Shown here one piece after another: positions 28,301 to 38,289 of a DNA stretch of 64,000 nt (position 1 is its first letter; each line of letters begins with the position of its first letter). Both the position numbers and the translations under genes were made by a program. Source of the stretch: Strigamia acuminata (taxonomy: Eukaryota > Arthropoda > Chilopoda > Geophilomorpha > Linotaeniidae); assembly GCA_949358305.1 (NCBI GenBank), contig OX442318.1:4450501-4514500 (forward strand). The letters are read 5' to 3'. The notes under the pieces are model-generated. The model saw only the letters and a list, made by a program, of their open reading frames with translations. It was not told the DNA's origin and made no database searches.

Positions 28301-28427
28301 TTTTAGGTTAAATTCACTTAATTTTTCATTAATTAATTATTAATTATGTCATTTTAAGTGAATTAGATGTTAATTTCCTACCTGCAACTGTGAGACAATC
28401 AGTATTTTGTAAATTGGCTACATTCAT
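13400..28427 (-). CDS. CYTH: Cytohesin (ARF guanine-nucleotide exchange factor)
   Basis: Twelve coding exons: 28427-28382, 20628-20555, 18557-18426, 18358-18240, 18178-18098, 17461-17349, 17283-17135, 16845-16734, 14935-14859, 14336-14186, 14126-14057, 13484-13400; 402 aa, close to the roughly 400 aa of vertebrate cytohesins. Order: N-terminal coiled coil (about 17-60), Sec7 domain (about 75-250), PH domain (about 268-375), C-terminal basic tail ([13 protein letters not shown]). The Sec7 domain has [12 protein letters not shown] with the catalytic glutamate finger at about E162 and the second motif [12 protein letters not shown]. The PH domain has KSWKRRWF and only two glycines before it (KQGGRY), the high-affinity PIP3 form of the family. 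Known role: activates ARF GTPases at the plasma membrane after PIP3 recruitment. Intron 1 is 7.75 kb; other introns carry transposons and arrays. The start lies about 0.4 kb from divergent IFT70. Confidence 0.96.
13500..14015. repeat. Tandem array, ~31-bp period
   Basis: Degenerate repeats built on GAATTTGGTCAAAATTCATC plus an A-tract and TAGTT, about 31 bp apart, filling the last cytohesin intron between exons 12 and 11. Confidence 0.85.
14391..14846. mobile_element. hAT-type non-autonomous element
   Basis: Terminal inverted repeats TAGGGTTTGACCGATACC (left) and GGTAACGATCAAACCCTA (right), flanked by a perfect 8-bp target duplication ATAAAAAC (14383-14390 and 14847-14854). An 8-bp duplication with a TAGGG end fits the hAT superfamily. 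It fills cytohesin intron 9 (14337-14858), inserted a few bases inside the donor of exon 9. It contains TACAGGGTGGAAAAAAAGTC at about 14555, which looks like the end of another element nested inside. Confidence 0.88.
15707..15901. mobile_element. Tc1/mariner-type MITE
   Basis: Starts CAGTAGTGGACATAAAAAAA and ends TGTTCCCGACTG, with longer inner complementarity (CTTCAGTTTAGCTGTTTAA against TTAAAACAGTTAAACTGAAG). TA flanks both ends (15705-15706, 15902-15903). About 195 bp, no coding capacity. It appears nested in the dispersed repeat that resumes at about 15904. Confidence 0.85.
15960..16143. repeat. Dispersed repeat F, copy 1
   Basis: About 180 bp that reappears in reverse orientation at 55676-55836: GAGCCCGGATGAATAATTATG here against CATAATTATTCATCCGGGCTC there, with the middle (AATTTGGGTAAATTCATAGA and TTTGGACATCTAAAAACGCT) also matching. 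Located in a cytohesin intron. Confidence 0.8.
18955..19207. mobile_element. MITE, family D copy 1 (TA target)
   Basis: Inverted repeats CCGTATTTTATCGATTAAAA at the left and TTAATCGGTAAAATACGA at the right, TA on both flanks. The inner part carries GCCGCGGCT. It matches complete copies at 59789-59999 and 61491-61732. It sits in cytohesin intron 2. Confidence 0.9.
20077..20250. mobile_element. Probable pogo-like inverted-repeat remnant
   Basis: GATCGAGCATCGTTATAACG at the left and TTCGTTATATCACAGTTCGA at the right form an imperfect inverted repeat like the ends of pogo-type elements. Inside is a 52-bp segment (20143-20194) starting CGGATATTTATGCAAAATAA that is repeated at 21781-21832. Confidence 0.55.
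20143..20194. repeat. 52-bp dispersed repeat, copy 1
   Basis: Segment containing ATTTATGCAAAATAAAATTC and TTTTATGCGCATAAAATATG, near-identical to 21781-21832. The two copies are about 1.6 kb apart in cytohesin intron 1 and intron 2 DNA. Confidence 0.85.
21781..21832. repeat. 52-bp dispersed repeat, copy 2
   Basis: Near-identical copy of 20143-20194 (one clear difference, GCGCG for GCGCA), within cytohesin intron 1. Confidence 0.85.
23217..23740. mobile_element. pogo/Tigger-like element carrying a tandem array
   Basis: Left end CGGTAAAGCCTCGATTATG and right end GATAATCGAGGTTCTACTG are inverted relatives of the pogo-family end CAGTAGAACCTCGATTATC. TA precedes the left end; CA follows the right end. 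The interior is the 20-bp tandem array at 23440-23680. No transposase frame. Located in cytohesin intron 1. Confidence 0.75.
23440..23680. repeat. Tandem array, 20-bp period
   Basis: Nearly perfect repeats of AAAATCGATAAAAATCAGTA. Each half of the unit begins with an A-tract, about 10 bp apart. Confidence 0.93.
23800..23903. mobile_element. Family D fragment
   Basis: Contains ATTCAAGGGCGGCTCTTATT, TGCGGCTCTTAATTGCG and ends AAAACACGGTA, matching the right-hand end of family D elements. The left end is missing or diverged. Confidence 0.6.
25998..26023. repeat. (CAA)n microsatellite
   Basis: Uninterrupted CAA trinucleotide run in cytohesin intron 1. Confidence 0.9.
26440..26650. repeat. Tandem array, 30-bp period with 10-bp sub-period
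   Basis: Unit made of three 10-mers, AAATCCTCAT, AAATCCACCA and AAATCAATGT, so AAATC recurs every 10 bp. Located in cytohesin intron 1. Confidence 0.92.
27055..27860. repeat. Tandem array, 21-bp period
   Basis: Repeats of GATTTTGGCCCAAAATTAAAT, most regular at 27480-27780, with diverged ATTTTCATCAAAAATTGAAT-type units at the left. The right flank is A/C-rich. Located in cytohesin intron 1. Confidence 0.93.
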
Positions 28428-28821
28428 CTCTTTCTTCTGCTCTTTCGAAACGTACATGGAAGGTAAAGAGGATTTCGGCAGGACTGACTGGAAATGATCG
28501 TAAATTTCCTTTCTCAACTCCTCTCATAACACATGGCAGCCATCTTAGCATCAACCCGAGTCTACGGACTCTGATAAGGCCTGCCGCTTTTATAGAATCG
28601 AGTGAGGGCGCGTTATGCAATTAAATTTTCGGGTTTAAATCTTTTTTAATTTAGTTTTAATTTTGGGGAAAAAATTAATACTAAAATAATATTTAATCGG
28701 GGATGATTTAATTTATGTGAAAAATTAAACAACCAATAGTGTTGCTCTATTTTCCAAAATGGCCGCCATAGCAACATTGTGATGATGGTTTGTTTTGACA
28801 ACAGATAAAATCGAGGGTAAA
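28428..28821. promoter_or_regulatory. Divergent promoter region, cytohesin / IFT70
   Basis: The two start codons face away from each other with 394 bp between them. The region holds both 5'UTRs and presumably both promoters. It includes a CGCCCTCACTC patch and a GGCCGCCATAGCAAC block near the IFT70 side. No TATA box is claimed. Confidence 0.5.
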
Positions 28822-31800
28822 ATGGTGTTCATGCCAAATATCCGGATTAAGGATGGAGAATACACGAAAACAGTGTTCACGATGGTGATTTATACGAGCA
28901 AAAATAATTGTAATGCCTTTTTTAAAATAATTATTATCTTATTTCAGATTAAGGAGCAAAAATACAAAGAAGCGATTCAAGTTCTGACCCAAATTTACGA
29001 ATCGAATCAAAGCGTAAGAAAAATCCAATAAAAAAAAATATATAAAAATCCAAATAAATAAATTTATTTCTTTTAAAGTCTAGGGCGGCGTTGTCGTTAC
29101 TCGCGTATTGTCATTACTACCTCCAAAACTACAGCGAAGCCGCCGGTTTTTACGAGCAATTGTCACTTTTGCATCCCCAAATTGAAGAATACAAATTATA
29201 TTACGCCCAAGCATTATACAATGCATCTTCCTACGAAGAAGCGACGAAAATAACGAGCCAAATCGAGAATACCACTTACCAAGCAAAAGTATTTGCATTT
29301 AAAAATGAAATTGACAATTTTTTGGTCATTTTATGCGTTTAAAAATGAAAATTAATGAAATTTCAGTCATTTTATGCGTTTAAAAATTAAAATTAATGAA
29401 ATTTCAGTCATTTTATGCGTTTAAAAACCAAACTTTACGAAATTTTAGTCATTTATTGCGTTAAAAATCAAAATTTACGAAATTTTACTTATTTTTTTGC
29501 ATTTAAAAATCAAAATTGACTAATTCTGATAGATTTATTTGCGTTTATTTCAGGTGACTAAACTACAAGCCGCCATTAAGTACAGTGAGGATGATTTGCC
29601 TGGCGCAAAAAGCTTGATCGACCAATGCGCGACGTCAGATCCGGACACGGAAATTAATTTAGGATGTTTGTTGTTCAAGGAAGGGAGATTTGACGAAGCT
29701 TTGAAGAAATTCACAAATGCTTTGCAAGTTTCGGGCTACAAAGCGAGTAAATGTCGGTTGGGGGTGTTTTTGATGTGAAATTGATGTATTTTTGTGATGT
29801 TTTTAGGTTTGTCGTACAATATTGCACTGAGTTATTACCGGTTGAAGCAATACGCGCCTGCTTTGAAGCATATTGCTGATATTATCGAAAGGGGGATACG
29901 GGATCATCCGGAATTGAGTGTCGGGATGACGACGGAAGGGATTGAAGTTCGGAGCGTGGGGAATACACTTACTTTGCACGAAACTGCGTTGATTGAGGCG
30001 TTTAATTTGAAGGCTGCGATTGAATATCAATTGAAAAATTGTACTTTTTGTTTATTTTATTTTTTTAAATATTATTTTCAATGGGTTGTTGGCGTTTGAT
30101 GAATGTGGGGTTGTTATGTTATGGTTTTGTTAGTTTAAATTGAGAGTTTTTACAATTTTTTAAGTTAAGAAATTTGATACATTCTCATTTTGAAGTTAAA
30201 TAATCGATATATTGTCATTTTGAAGTTGATAAATCGATAAACTCTCATTTTTATGTGAAAAAAATGATGAAATTCTAATTTTTACGTTTAAAAATCGATA
30301 AATTCAAATTTTTAAGCTAAAAAATCGATAACTTTGCATTTTTAAGTTAAAAAAAATTGATAAATTCACATTTTTATATTTAAAAATCGATAATTTCACA
30401 TTTTTATATTTAAAAAAATCGATAATTTCACATTTTTATATTCAAAAAATCGATAAATTTTCATTTTTAAGTGAAAAAAATCGATAAATTCACATAAAGT
30501 GAAAAAAATAATAAATTCACATTTTTAAGTGAAAAAAGTCGATAAATTCAATTTTTATAGCACTAAAATCGATATTTTTCGTGCAGAAGGCGCATTTTTA
30601 TATTCAAAAAATCGATAAATTTTCATTTTTAAGTGAAAAAATTGATATATTGTCATTTTGAATTTGATAAATCGATAAATTCTCATTTTTATGTGAAAAA
30701 AAAATGATTAATTTCTAATTTTTATGTGTAAAAATCGATAAATTCAAATTATTAAGCTAAAAAATTGATAACTTTTTATTTTTAAGTTAAAAAAAATTGA
30801 TAAATTTACCTTTTTATATTAAAAAATTGATAATTTCACATTTTTATATTTAAAAAATCGATAATTTCACATTTTTAAGCGAAAAAAATCGATAAATTTA
30901 CATTTTTAAGTGAAAAAATCGATAAATTCACATTTTTAAGCGAAAAAAATTGATAAATTCAAATTTTTAAGTGAAAAAAATCGATAAATTCCATTTTTAT
31001 AGCACTAAAATCGATATTTTTCGTGCAGAAGGCGCATTTATAACCCAAAAACTCCATTTCATTAAGAGCATAATCATTTCCATCTATCTGCAACAACTCC
31101 AAACACCGAAATGCTAACAACCCCAATTTTAAAAAAATCCATATTCCAATCATTTATTTCTTTCTCTCACTCAGTTGCTGCCGCACGCGAAGCACTAACC
31201 GACATGCCCCCACGATCCGAAGAAGAATTGGACGCTGTAACCCTCCACAACCAAGCCCTAATGAACATCGACACAAAACCAACCGAAGGCTTCGAAAAAC
31301 TCCAATTCCTAATGCACCACGAAACCTACCCGCCCGAAACATTCGGCAACTTACTCCTACTCTACTGCAAATACGAAGTAAACAACCGAACCAAACTACC
31401 CTAAAATAAGCCTAATTTACCCAAATTTCAGTACTACGACTTAGCCGCGGACGTTTTGGCCGAAAACGCGCATTTGACGTACAAATATTTAACGCCGGTG
31501 AAAGAAAAATGCATTTATTTTGCAAAATAACGTAATTTTACAGGTATTTAACACTATTTACAGTATTTGTACGATTTTTTGGAAGCGTTGATCACTCAGC
31601 AGACGTCGCAGGACGAGGCGTACCGTAAATTTGACGAGATAGCGTCGAAACATACGGAAACGTTACGTAAGTTGACGAAGCAGGTGCAGGATGCGAAGCA
31701 GAATCACGACGAGGAGAGCGTGAAGAAGGCGGTGAATGAGTACGAGGAGTCGCTGGAGAATTACATTCCGGTGTTGATGGCGCAGGCGAAGATTTATTGG

Positions 31801-33747
31801 GATTTGGAGAATTATCCGCAGGTGGAGAAGATATTTCGCAAGTCGGTCGAGTTTTGTAATGAACACGACGTGTGGAAGTTGAATGTTGCGCATGTGCTGT
31901 TCATGCAGGAGAATAAGTTCAAGGAGGCGACGGGCTTCTACGAACCGATCGTGAAGAATAATTATGAAAATGTAAGTTGAAAGTTGCTTTATTGTCTATA
32001 GAGTCGCACAAAAAGGCGTAAGAATGTATTAGAAATGGGTAAAAATTCGTTAAACATGCATACAAATATACAAAAATGCGTAGAAATGTAATAGAATGCC
32101 CTGTAATGCATAGAAATGTATGCAGATTTTTTAAAATTCATTAAGAATCTAAAAAATGCTTGATAACGTAAGCAAATGCACAAAAATGCTTAGAAATGTA
32201 CAAAAATGCATTGGAAATGTGCAAAAATGCTTAGAAATGTACAAAAATGCATTGGAAATGTGCAAAAATGTACAGAAATGTACAAAAATGCATAGGAAAT
32301 GTATATAATGCATTGGAAATGTACAAAAACGTATAGAAATGTACAAAAGTTTATAAGAAATGTACAAAAATGCATAGAAATTTGCAAAAATGTACAGAAA
32401 TGTACAAAAATGCATAGGAAATGTATATAATGCATTGGAAATGTACAAAAACGTATAGAAATGTACAAAAGTTTATAAGAAATGTACAAAAATGCATAGA
32501 AATTTGCAAAAATGCATAGAAAACTACAAAAATGCATAGGAAATGCATAGAAATTTGCAAAAATGCACAGAAAACTACAAAAACGCATAGAAATCTACAA
32601 AATAGCATAAACATGCATTAAAAATGCATAGAATTGTACAAAAATGCGTAGAAATTTACAAAAATGCGTAGAAATTTACAAAAATGCGTAGAAATTTACA
32701 AAAACTCATAGGAATTGTACAAAAATGCGTAGAAATTTACAAAAATGCGTAGAAATTTACAAAAACTCGTAGAAATTTACAAAAACGCATAGACATTTAT
32801 AAAAACGCATAGAAATGTACAAAATTGCATCAACATGCATTTAAAATGCATAAAAATACACAAGGCACGAAAAAATATTTAAAATGCTTAAAAATAGATA
32901 AAAATAATTTTTATTGATCGTAGGTGCACATTTACACTTGAAAATTGCACTTAAAATGCATTTTTTTTGCACGGAAGTCCAAAATTAGAATATAAATTTA
33001 CCTCAGAAGACGGACAACAAAAATGTGCAAAATTAAACATTTGTTTTTCCAGATTTTAAATGTCAGTGCAATCATCCTGGCGAATCTCTGCGTTTCCTAC
33101 ATCATGACTAGTCAAAACGAGGAGGTATTACCTAACAAAAAAATCCAAATTTTCCCAAATCAATCCTAAACTTTGATCCAGGCGGAAGAATTGATGCGCA
33201 AAATCGAGAAGGAAGAAGAACAAATCGCGTACAGCGAACCAGACAAGAAAGTTTATCATTTATGCATCGTCAACCTCGTCATTGGGTAATAAAAACCACA
33301 CAAATTCGACTTTAAATTCTCATAATAATTTTATTTTCTCGTCGTTTTAGGACATTATATTGTTCCAAAGGCAACTACGAGTTCGGTATAAGTCGAGTGA
33401 TCAAAAGCCTGGACCCATTCAATAAAAAACTGGGAACAGACACGTGGTTTTATGCGAAAAGATGTTTCCTTTCGTTGATTGAGAATTTATCGAAACATAT
33501 GATCAGTGTGCGAGATACGGTCATTCAAGAATCCCTTCAGTTTTTGGACAACTGCGAAAGTATGTTAGGAATAAATGTTTTTAGTTTTTAAGCGTGATTT
33601 TTTATTTTTATTGTAGCTTATGGACGGGATATTAAAGCGGTGATAGAACAACCGTTGGAAGAAGTGCCGATGCATCCGGGGAAGAACACCGTGACGTACG
33701 AAGCTCGTGTCCTCAAAGCGCTTTTACACGAATTATCGAAGTATTAA
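28822..33747 (+). CDS. TTC30: Intraflagellar transport protein 70 (TTC30)
   Basis: Twelve exons: 28822-28884, 28948-29013, 29079-29288, 29554-29746, 29807-30040, 31175-31377, 31432-31497, 31564-31971, 33053-33124, 33182-33285, 33351-33559, 33617-33747; 652 aa, near the 665 aa of human TTC30A/B. The protein is tetratricopeptide-like helical repeats throughout. Strongly family-specific stretches include LQAAIKYSEDDLPGAKSLID, VGMTTEGIEVRSVGNTLTLH, ALTDMPPRSEEELDAVTLHN, YPPETFGNLLLLYCKYE and RVIKSLDPFNKKLGTDTWFY. Known role: core IFT-B subunit that wraps around IFT52 and is needed for ciliary assembly and axonemal tubulin polyglutamylation. Introns 5 and 8 hold tandem arrays; others are near 55-65 bp. 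An upstream TTG-initiated extension exists, but the ATG at 28822 is the first ATG in frame. Confidence 0.97.
29320..29525. repeat. Tandem array, 41-bp period
   Basis: Repeats of ATTTCAGTCATTTTATGCGT followed by TTAAAAATNAAAATTAATGAA, 41 bp apart (TTTCAG at 29361 and 29402), in IFT70 intron 3. The repeated TTTCAG makes several decoy acceptor sites. Confidence 0.85.
30160..31030. repeat. Tandem array, ~30-bp period, two large blocks
   Basis: Repeats of CGATAAATTCACATTTTTAA plus GTGAAAAAAT (about 30 bp) in IFT70 intron 5. The block ending TCGATATTTTTCGTGCAGAAGGCGCATTT occurs twice, at about 30560-30600 and 31000-31040, so the whole array has also duplicated at roughly 440 bp. The left flank is G/T-rich and the right flank A/C-rich. 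Confidence 0.88.
32010..32870. repeat. Tandem array, ~20-bp period, with higher-order copy
   Basis: Units such as AAAAATGCGTAGAAATTTAC and AAAATGCATAGAAATGTACA in IFT70 intron 8. A block of about 120 bp around 32260-32380 is repeated at about 32380-32500 (ATAGGAAATGTATATAATGC recurs). Confidence 0.9.
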
Positions 33748-35376
33748 ATTGATAAATTATTTTAAAAATGTATAGAAATATTTATTCAATGTCACAAATT
33801 AATTTATTGTACGAAAATGAAGTAAAAATTGAGTGAAAACACCGTATTTATTCGAATTTTTATCTTTGCTAATTCTAGCATAGTTATGGGTTCAAATTGC
33901 GTTGATTCACGCGTAAAATACCATTCATAACTACACTGGTATCAGAAAATTGAGCTTTAAGCCTAGATTTTGTTTATTTGTATATTTTTATTATTATTCT
34001 TTCGTATGAATGTTTACAACAAAGTCAACAAACGTTTTTTCATATGTTATATATAAAAAAAAAGTCTAAATAGACAAAAGTTTTAAAATTCCATTCAAAA
34101 TAGGAAAACAAAATAAAAACATTAAAAACACTACACAGCGAGTGAGCAATGACGTCATTATTACACCAAACAAACAGACGACAATATTTAAGAGAAAAAA
34201 TCTCGGTAGATAATGCTTTAATTTTATAAATAATTAATAATACATATTGAACTACATTTTATATCTATTTTAGCAAAAAGTGATTTCCGTTTTGCACCAT
34301 TCGAGTGCGCGGTTAAAGAAGCTTGATGTAAAATGAATTGGAAATGTTGAACCAAAAATGAGCATCTATGCGACTGGAAAAAAGAAGAAAATTCAAAGGA
34401 AATTAAATAAATCGTAATGAACAGCTGCGTTGTATTAATAAAGTAATAAAATGTCAATTAAACTGTCACATTCCACATATTTGCATAAGTCAATTTGGGT
34501 TTAATTGGAGTACAATGGATTGAGATAGAGAGATTGGGGTTAGGGCCACTTTGGATGTTTTATAACTTATTGTCAGGATTGTGCAATTTCTCATACAAAT
34601 ATGCAATTTTTCACATATTTCATGTAAAATATGCAATTTTTCACATAAAATATGCAATTTTTCACACATTTCATGTAAAATATGCAATTTTTCACATATT
34701 TCATGTAAAATATGCAATTTTTCACATATTTCATGTAAAATATGCAATTTTTCACATATTTTATGTAAAATATGTAATTTTTCACATATTTCATGTAAAA
34801 TATGCAATTTTTCACATATTTTATGTAAAATATGCAATTTTTCACATATTTCATATAAAATATGCAATTTTTCACATATTTCACGTAAAGATTAAAAATT
34901 TTCATTTATTTCATGTAAAATGTACAATCTTTCACATATTTCATGTAAAATGTTCAATTTTTCACATTTTACGTCAAATGTGCAATTTTTCACATATTTG
35001 CTGCAAAATGTACAATTTTTCACATATTTGCTGCAAAATGTGCAATTTCTATGATACATTTCGTGTAAAAAAATGCATATTTTTAAATTTCATTTAAAAA
35101 TATTTAAAAAATGCAATTTTTATATTTCATGTAAAAAAATGTTTCAAAAATGCAAATTTTCTTACATTACATGTAAAAAATGCAATTTTTCTTGTGTTTC
35201 ATGTAAAAAAAAGTTTAAAAAATGCATTTTTTCTCACACGTTTCATGTAAAATTAGCGATTTTCCACATATTAAATGTAAAACACAGTTCTACAATACCA
35301 TGTTAACAATAAAACCCTAAAAATTTATAATTTAAGAAAAAAGAAAGCAACTCACCTTTAAGACATAAATAATTGC
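33748..35376. other. 3' regions of convergent IFT70 and G-gamma genes
   Basis: AT-rich DNA without coding exons. The right half is a 30-bp tandem array (34590-35290) that probably lies within a 3'UTR intron of the G-gamma gene: 23 nt after its stop, at 35354-35353, the minus strand reads AAAG|GTGAGT. Confidence 0.55.
34590..35290. repeat. Tandem array, 30-bp period
   Basis: Repeats of AATTTTTCACATATTTCATG plus TAAAATATGC, 30 bp, diverging rightward. The left flank (34500-34580) is G/T-rich and the right flank (35290-35390) A/C-rich. Several long frames through it are by-products of the period being a multiple of three. Confidence 0.92.
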
Positions 35377-36069
35377 CTACATCATGTTACATTTCCCTTT
35401 TTCTGCCCATGGATTATTCTTCTTATCCGGCGCATGAATTAATGGATCATTTTTCTCATTTTCCTCAATGTAATCTCTCAACCTAAAAATAAAAACACAA
35501 AAATAAACAAATAAAAACGCGCACAAACAACAAAAATCTCTTTATTTCAACACTTAAACCACTCAACAACAAACACCGCCTTAACGTTGCGCTTTGCTGC
35601 ACAACAACTCAGTCTGGTGCCAAAAAGGTGTACAATTTTACATTTTCTCAAGCTTTTATAGCGAATTTCGCCTCTTAAAACCCCTTTCAATGGCAAAAAA
35701 ATATCGCACAATAAAAGAACAAGTGATAAAATGTTCATTTCCTCTCGGTCCACAAAGGTTACTTACTCTTTCTGATCAATCTACAGTTATTTTCTCCATA
35801 GCAACCGTTGCTATGGGTGGTAAAATACACTTTTCCATGCTTTTCCCCCACTAAAATCGCTTTTTAAATTCATTTCATTAAAGATTAAAGTGTTAATGAC
35901 CTTTATTTATGTTTTTATTTAATTTAATTCAATTTATTCGCGCTAATTATTAATTAATTTAATTTTTTGAGTGCACTTACGCCTGTATCGATTTCGACAA
36001 TGGCCACCGCTCCATTTGTGCTTGGTATTTCATGTTTTCGATTTGTTTCTTCAACGTGTCTTTGTCCAT
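35377..36069 (-). CDS. GNG13: G-protein gamma subunit, GNG13-like
   Basis: Two coding exons, 36069-35981 and 35482-35377, giving 64 aa. The GGL-type helix begins [20 protein letters not shown] and the C-terminus has the hallmark [11 protein letters not shown], close to KNNPWVEKGKC of Ggamma13. It ends in a CaaX box, CNMM. Known role: obligate partner of Gbeta in heterotrimeric G proteins, anchored to the membrane by prenylation of the CaaX cysteine. A terminal Met generally favours farnesylation, whereas Ggamma13 ends in Leu, so the lipid may differ here. The small size makes it easy to miss. Assignment to the gamma-13 branch is by the C-terminal motif only. Confidence 0.93.
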
Positions 36070-36383
36070 TGGGATGCGCTCTCAACTGCCGACACAATGT
36101 TTCGTTTTAATCCAGCATGGCGGCAAGTGAGCTGCAGCGAATCCGTCAGGCTGCTATGGGTGTGGAAAATGACGTCAGACAACGCGAGCCAATCAAAACG
36201 CCGTATTTTTGTATAGGATGACAGGGGAGACGAAGATTCCGCCATCTGTGAAGAGAATTATAACTAAAAATAAATGAAAAATGCGAGTTTTTCCGTAAAT
36301 AAAATAAGTTTGTTTGGAAAAAATCAATTTTATTCAATAAATGTTTAGACTAGACACGGTTTTGGATATTTTTTAGCTATTTT

Positions 36384-36923
36384 CTATTCTTTGATGCTGT
36401 CTTTTAGTATTGTAATCTGCGCTTTCAATTCCTCCATTTTTAATCCAATAGTCCTTTGCACGTCGGTTCGTTGCTTATCGGTTAGACTCGCCAGTAATGT
36501 TTGATAATCGTTCATAACCTCCGCGACTACCTCCTCCGCGTCTTTCATATCGTCAGTGAAATAAATAGTTCCCATCGAAGATTTCTATTATAAAAAAAAA
36601 TTAATTTTTACAAATTTTTAAAACAATAATAATATTACTGCATCGTTTATAAGTTCGACGGCGTCGGTGAATTTTATCGAAATCGAATCGACCCGTTTGC
36701 GCACTTCATCCGATGTTACGGCGCTCAGTCGCCGATCCGGCATTACAAACGAAGCGGGCCGCCATTTTGGGTTGCCGATGACGCGGAATATATTCGGTGC
36801 AATCGCCGTTGATTTTTTGCTGGCGGTCGTGAATAGTGCATTGGTCCGTAGGAATTTTGACGAAGGGGTCGATCGATTTAGGTATATTAACGCCCGGCTC
36901 AAGTTGTGAATGGGCAGCGCCAT
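36384..36923 (-). CDS. Small probable mitochondrial protein, family unrecognised
   Basis: Two exons, 36923-36639 and 36584-36384; 161 aa. The N-terminus is rich in Arg, Ser, Thr and Leu with almost no acidic residues over about 40 residues, like a mitochondrial targeting peptide. The rest is helical and charged, with DEVRKRVDSISIKFTDAVEL and GTIYFTDDMKDAEEVV followed by GLKMEELKAQITILKDSIKE, a probable coiled-coil end. The chosen ATG is in good context (ATAATGG). A conserved-looking core suggests a real gene, but I cannot name the family. Confidence 0.75.
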
Positions 36924-38289
36924 TATGCATTGATTTTTGCTAGGTGATGGAGACAGTACGGCTCCTTGGGTTAAGTTTTTGGGTCAGAGCCAGGAGGAGT
37001 TAATGCATCTGCGGTGGCCGTGTTGGCGGGAAAATGTAATTCGAGGAATAAATTTATTTGTGTTGGTTTTTTTAAAATCGGTTTCGTGTTTTTTGGTTAA
37101 ATAAACTAGAAATATTGATTTTTATTTTGTAAATTCGACTTAATAGAAGAAGGATTACGCGAAAATAGCGATGGAATCAATAGTTGTTTGTTGTTGGTTA
37201 CACGTGTCTGGAGGTAGCGAGGAATTAACACGCGGAGCCATTCGGTGGCCACCCGCTTTGATTTTCGTGCTTGGAATGAGCTAAATAAAGGACGAATCAA
37301 TGCGTTAATTTTTCAATTTGAGGTCAAACTTGCAATTGATAATATTCCGGATAAATCTGATACGAAACATTACGAAATATCTCATTTTTAATTTAATAAT
37401 TAAAAAAAAATTTTAAATAAAAAAAAAATAAAAAATAAATAAAAATAATATCAAATATTTTTAAAATAAATAGAAAAAAAATCACGTCCAACCGAAAATT
37501 ATTACCGCCATTTTTAAAATCTCCAAAACAAATCAAAATAAAATGAAATACTTTCCAAGAATTAAATTTTAATGAACCAAATCAATTGGAAAAATGAAAC
37601 CAAGTCGTTATGGAAACCCCAAAATTTGTTCTATGGGCAATTATAAACCTTTTCCCGCGCATGCGTAAATTCAACAGCAGCGGATACCCGGATGATGGTG
37701 TTTAACGCGCCCTATCTTTACGGATTTTCAAGCTTCAAGCTGTCGGTAAGAGCCTAAAATGTGTATTTAAACGACCAAAATCGTGCCCGATCTTCGTCTA
37801 ACCCAAGCACACGTCTCCAGCCAACACGGAAATGGTAAATACAAACAAAACCTCGCTTTTTACGCAATCCCCGGGCCGCCATAAACAAAGCATGCCACCA
37901 TGCCACATTGCAGTATGGCCGCCTGGTACACGGACTGACTAAATTCGACAAATTCGACGAATTAAGCCGAAATAATTGCTCCAATTAGTCATTCCACGTC
38001 CCAAATTGCATCTAATAACGTGTTGGTTAATTCCCAGCCTGGAATTTGTATTTAAATATTAAATCTGAACGAAATTTGACCTTTTTCGTGCATTTTATTG
38101 TCGTTTTAATGGGAGAAATTTGCTTTTTTATTTTTAAAAATCCAAGTAAATCATTAATTGATTGCGGAATTGATTTTTTGGTTGGTTTGTGTTGTGGGTG
38201 ATTTTTTTTTGTTGATTTTTTTTATTTATTTATTTTTTTTTATTTTTTTAGGTTTTTTGATTGTGTTTTTTTGTTGGTTTTGTGCTGAG
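36924..38289. other. Intergenic, upstream of USP36; possible stray exons
   Basis: AT-rich with GC patches. Two weak exon-like pieces were noted. On the minus strand, 37280-37155 has an acceptor (TTTATTTAG) and 41 codons to a stop. On the plus strand, 37692-37745 begins MMVFNAPYLYGFSSFKLS and ends at a GTAAGA donor; it could be a 5' exon or upstream ORF of USP36. Neither could be tied to a family. Confidence 0.35.

Noticed and set aside
32149-32614. Minus-strand frames rich in FCTFLxIF
   Set aside because: Lie entirely in the IFT70 intron 8 array.
34490-35097. 125- to 200-codon frames on both strands
   Set aside because: Products of the 30-bp array (repeating LHILHEICEK or AIFHIFHVKY); no gene features.
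37155-37280. Minus-strand 41-codon terminal-exon candidate with TTTATTTAG acceptor
   Set aside because: Splice site is plausible but no upstream exon, family or conserved motif could be found; left as a note in the intergenic entry.
37692-37745. Plus-strand MMVFNAPYLYGFSSFKLS exon before USP36
   Set aside because: Joining to the pyrimidine-rich acceptor upstream of the USP36 ATG gives an immediate stop, so it is at most a 5'UTR exon or upstream ORF; the alternative acceptor next to the ATG is poor.
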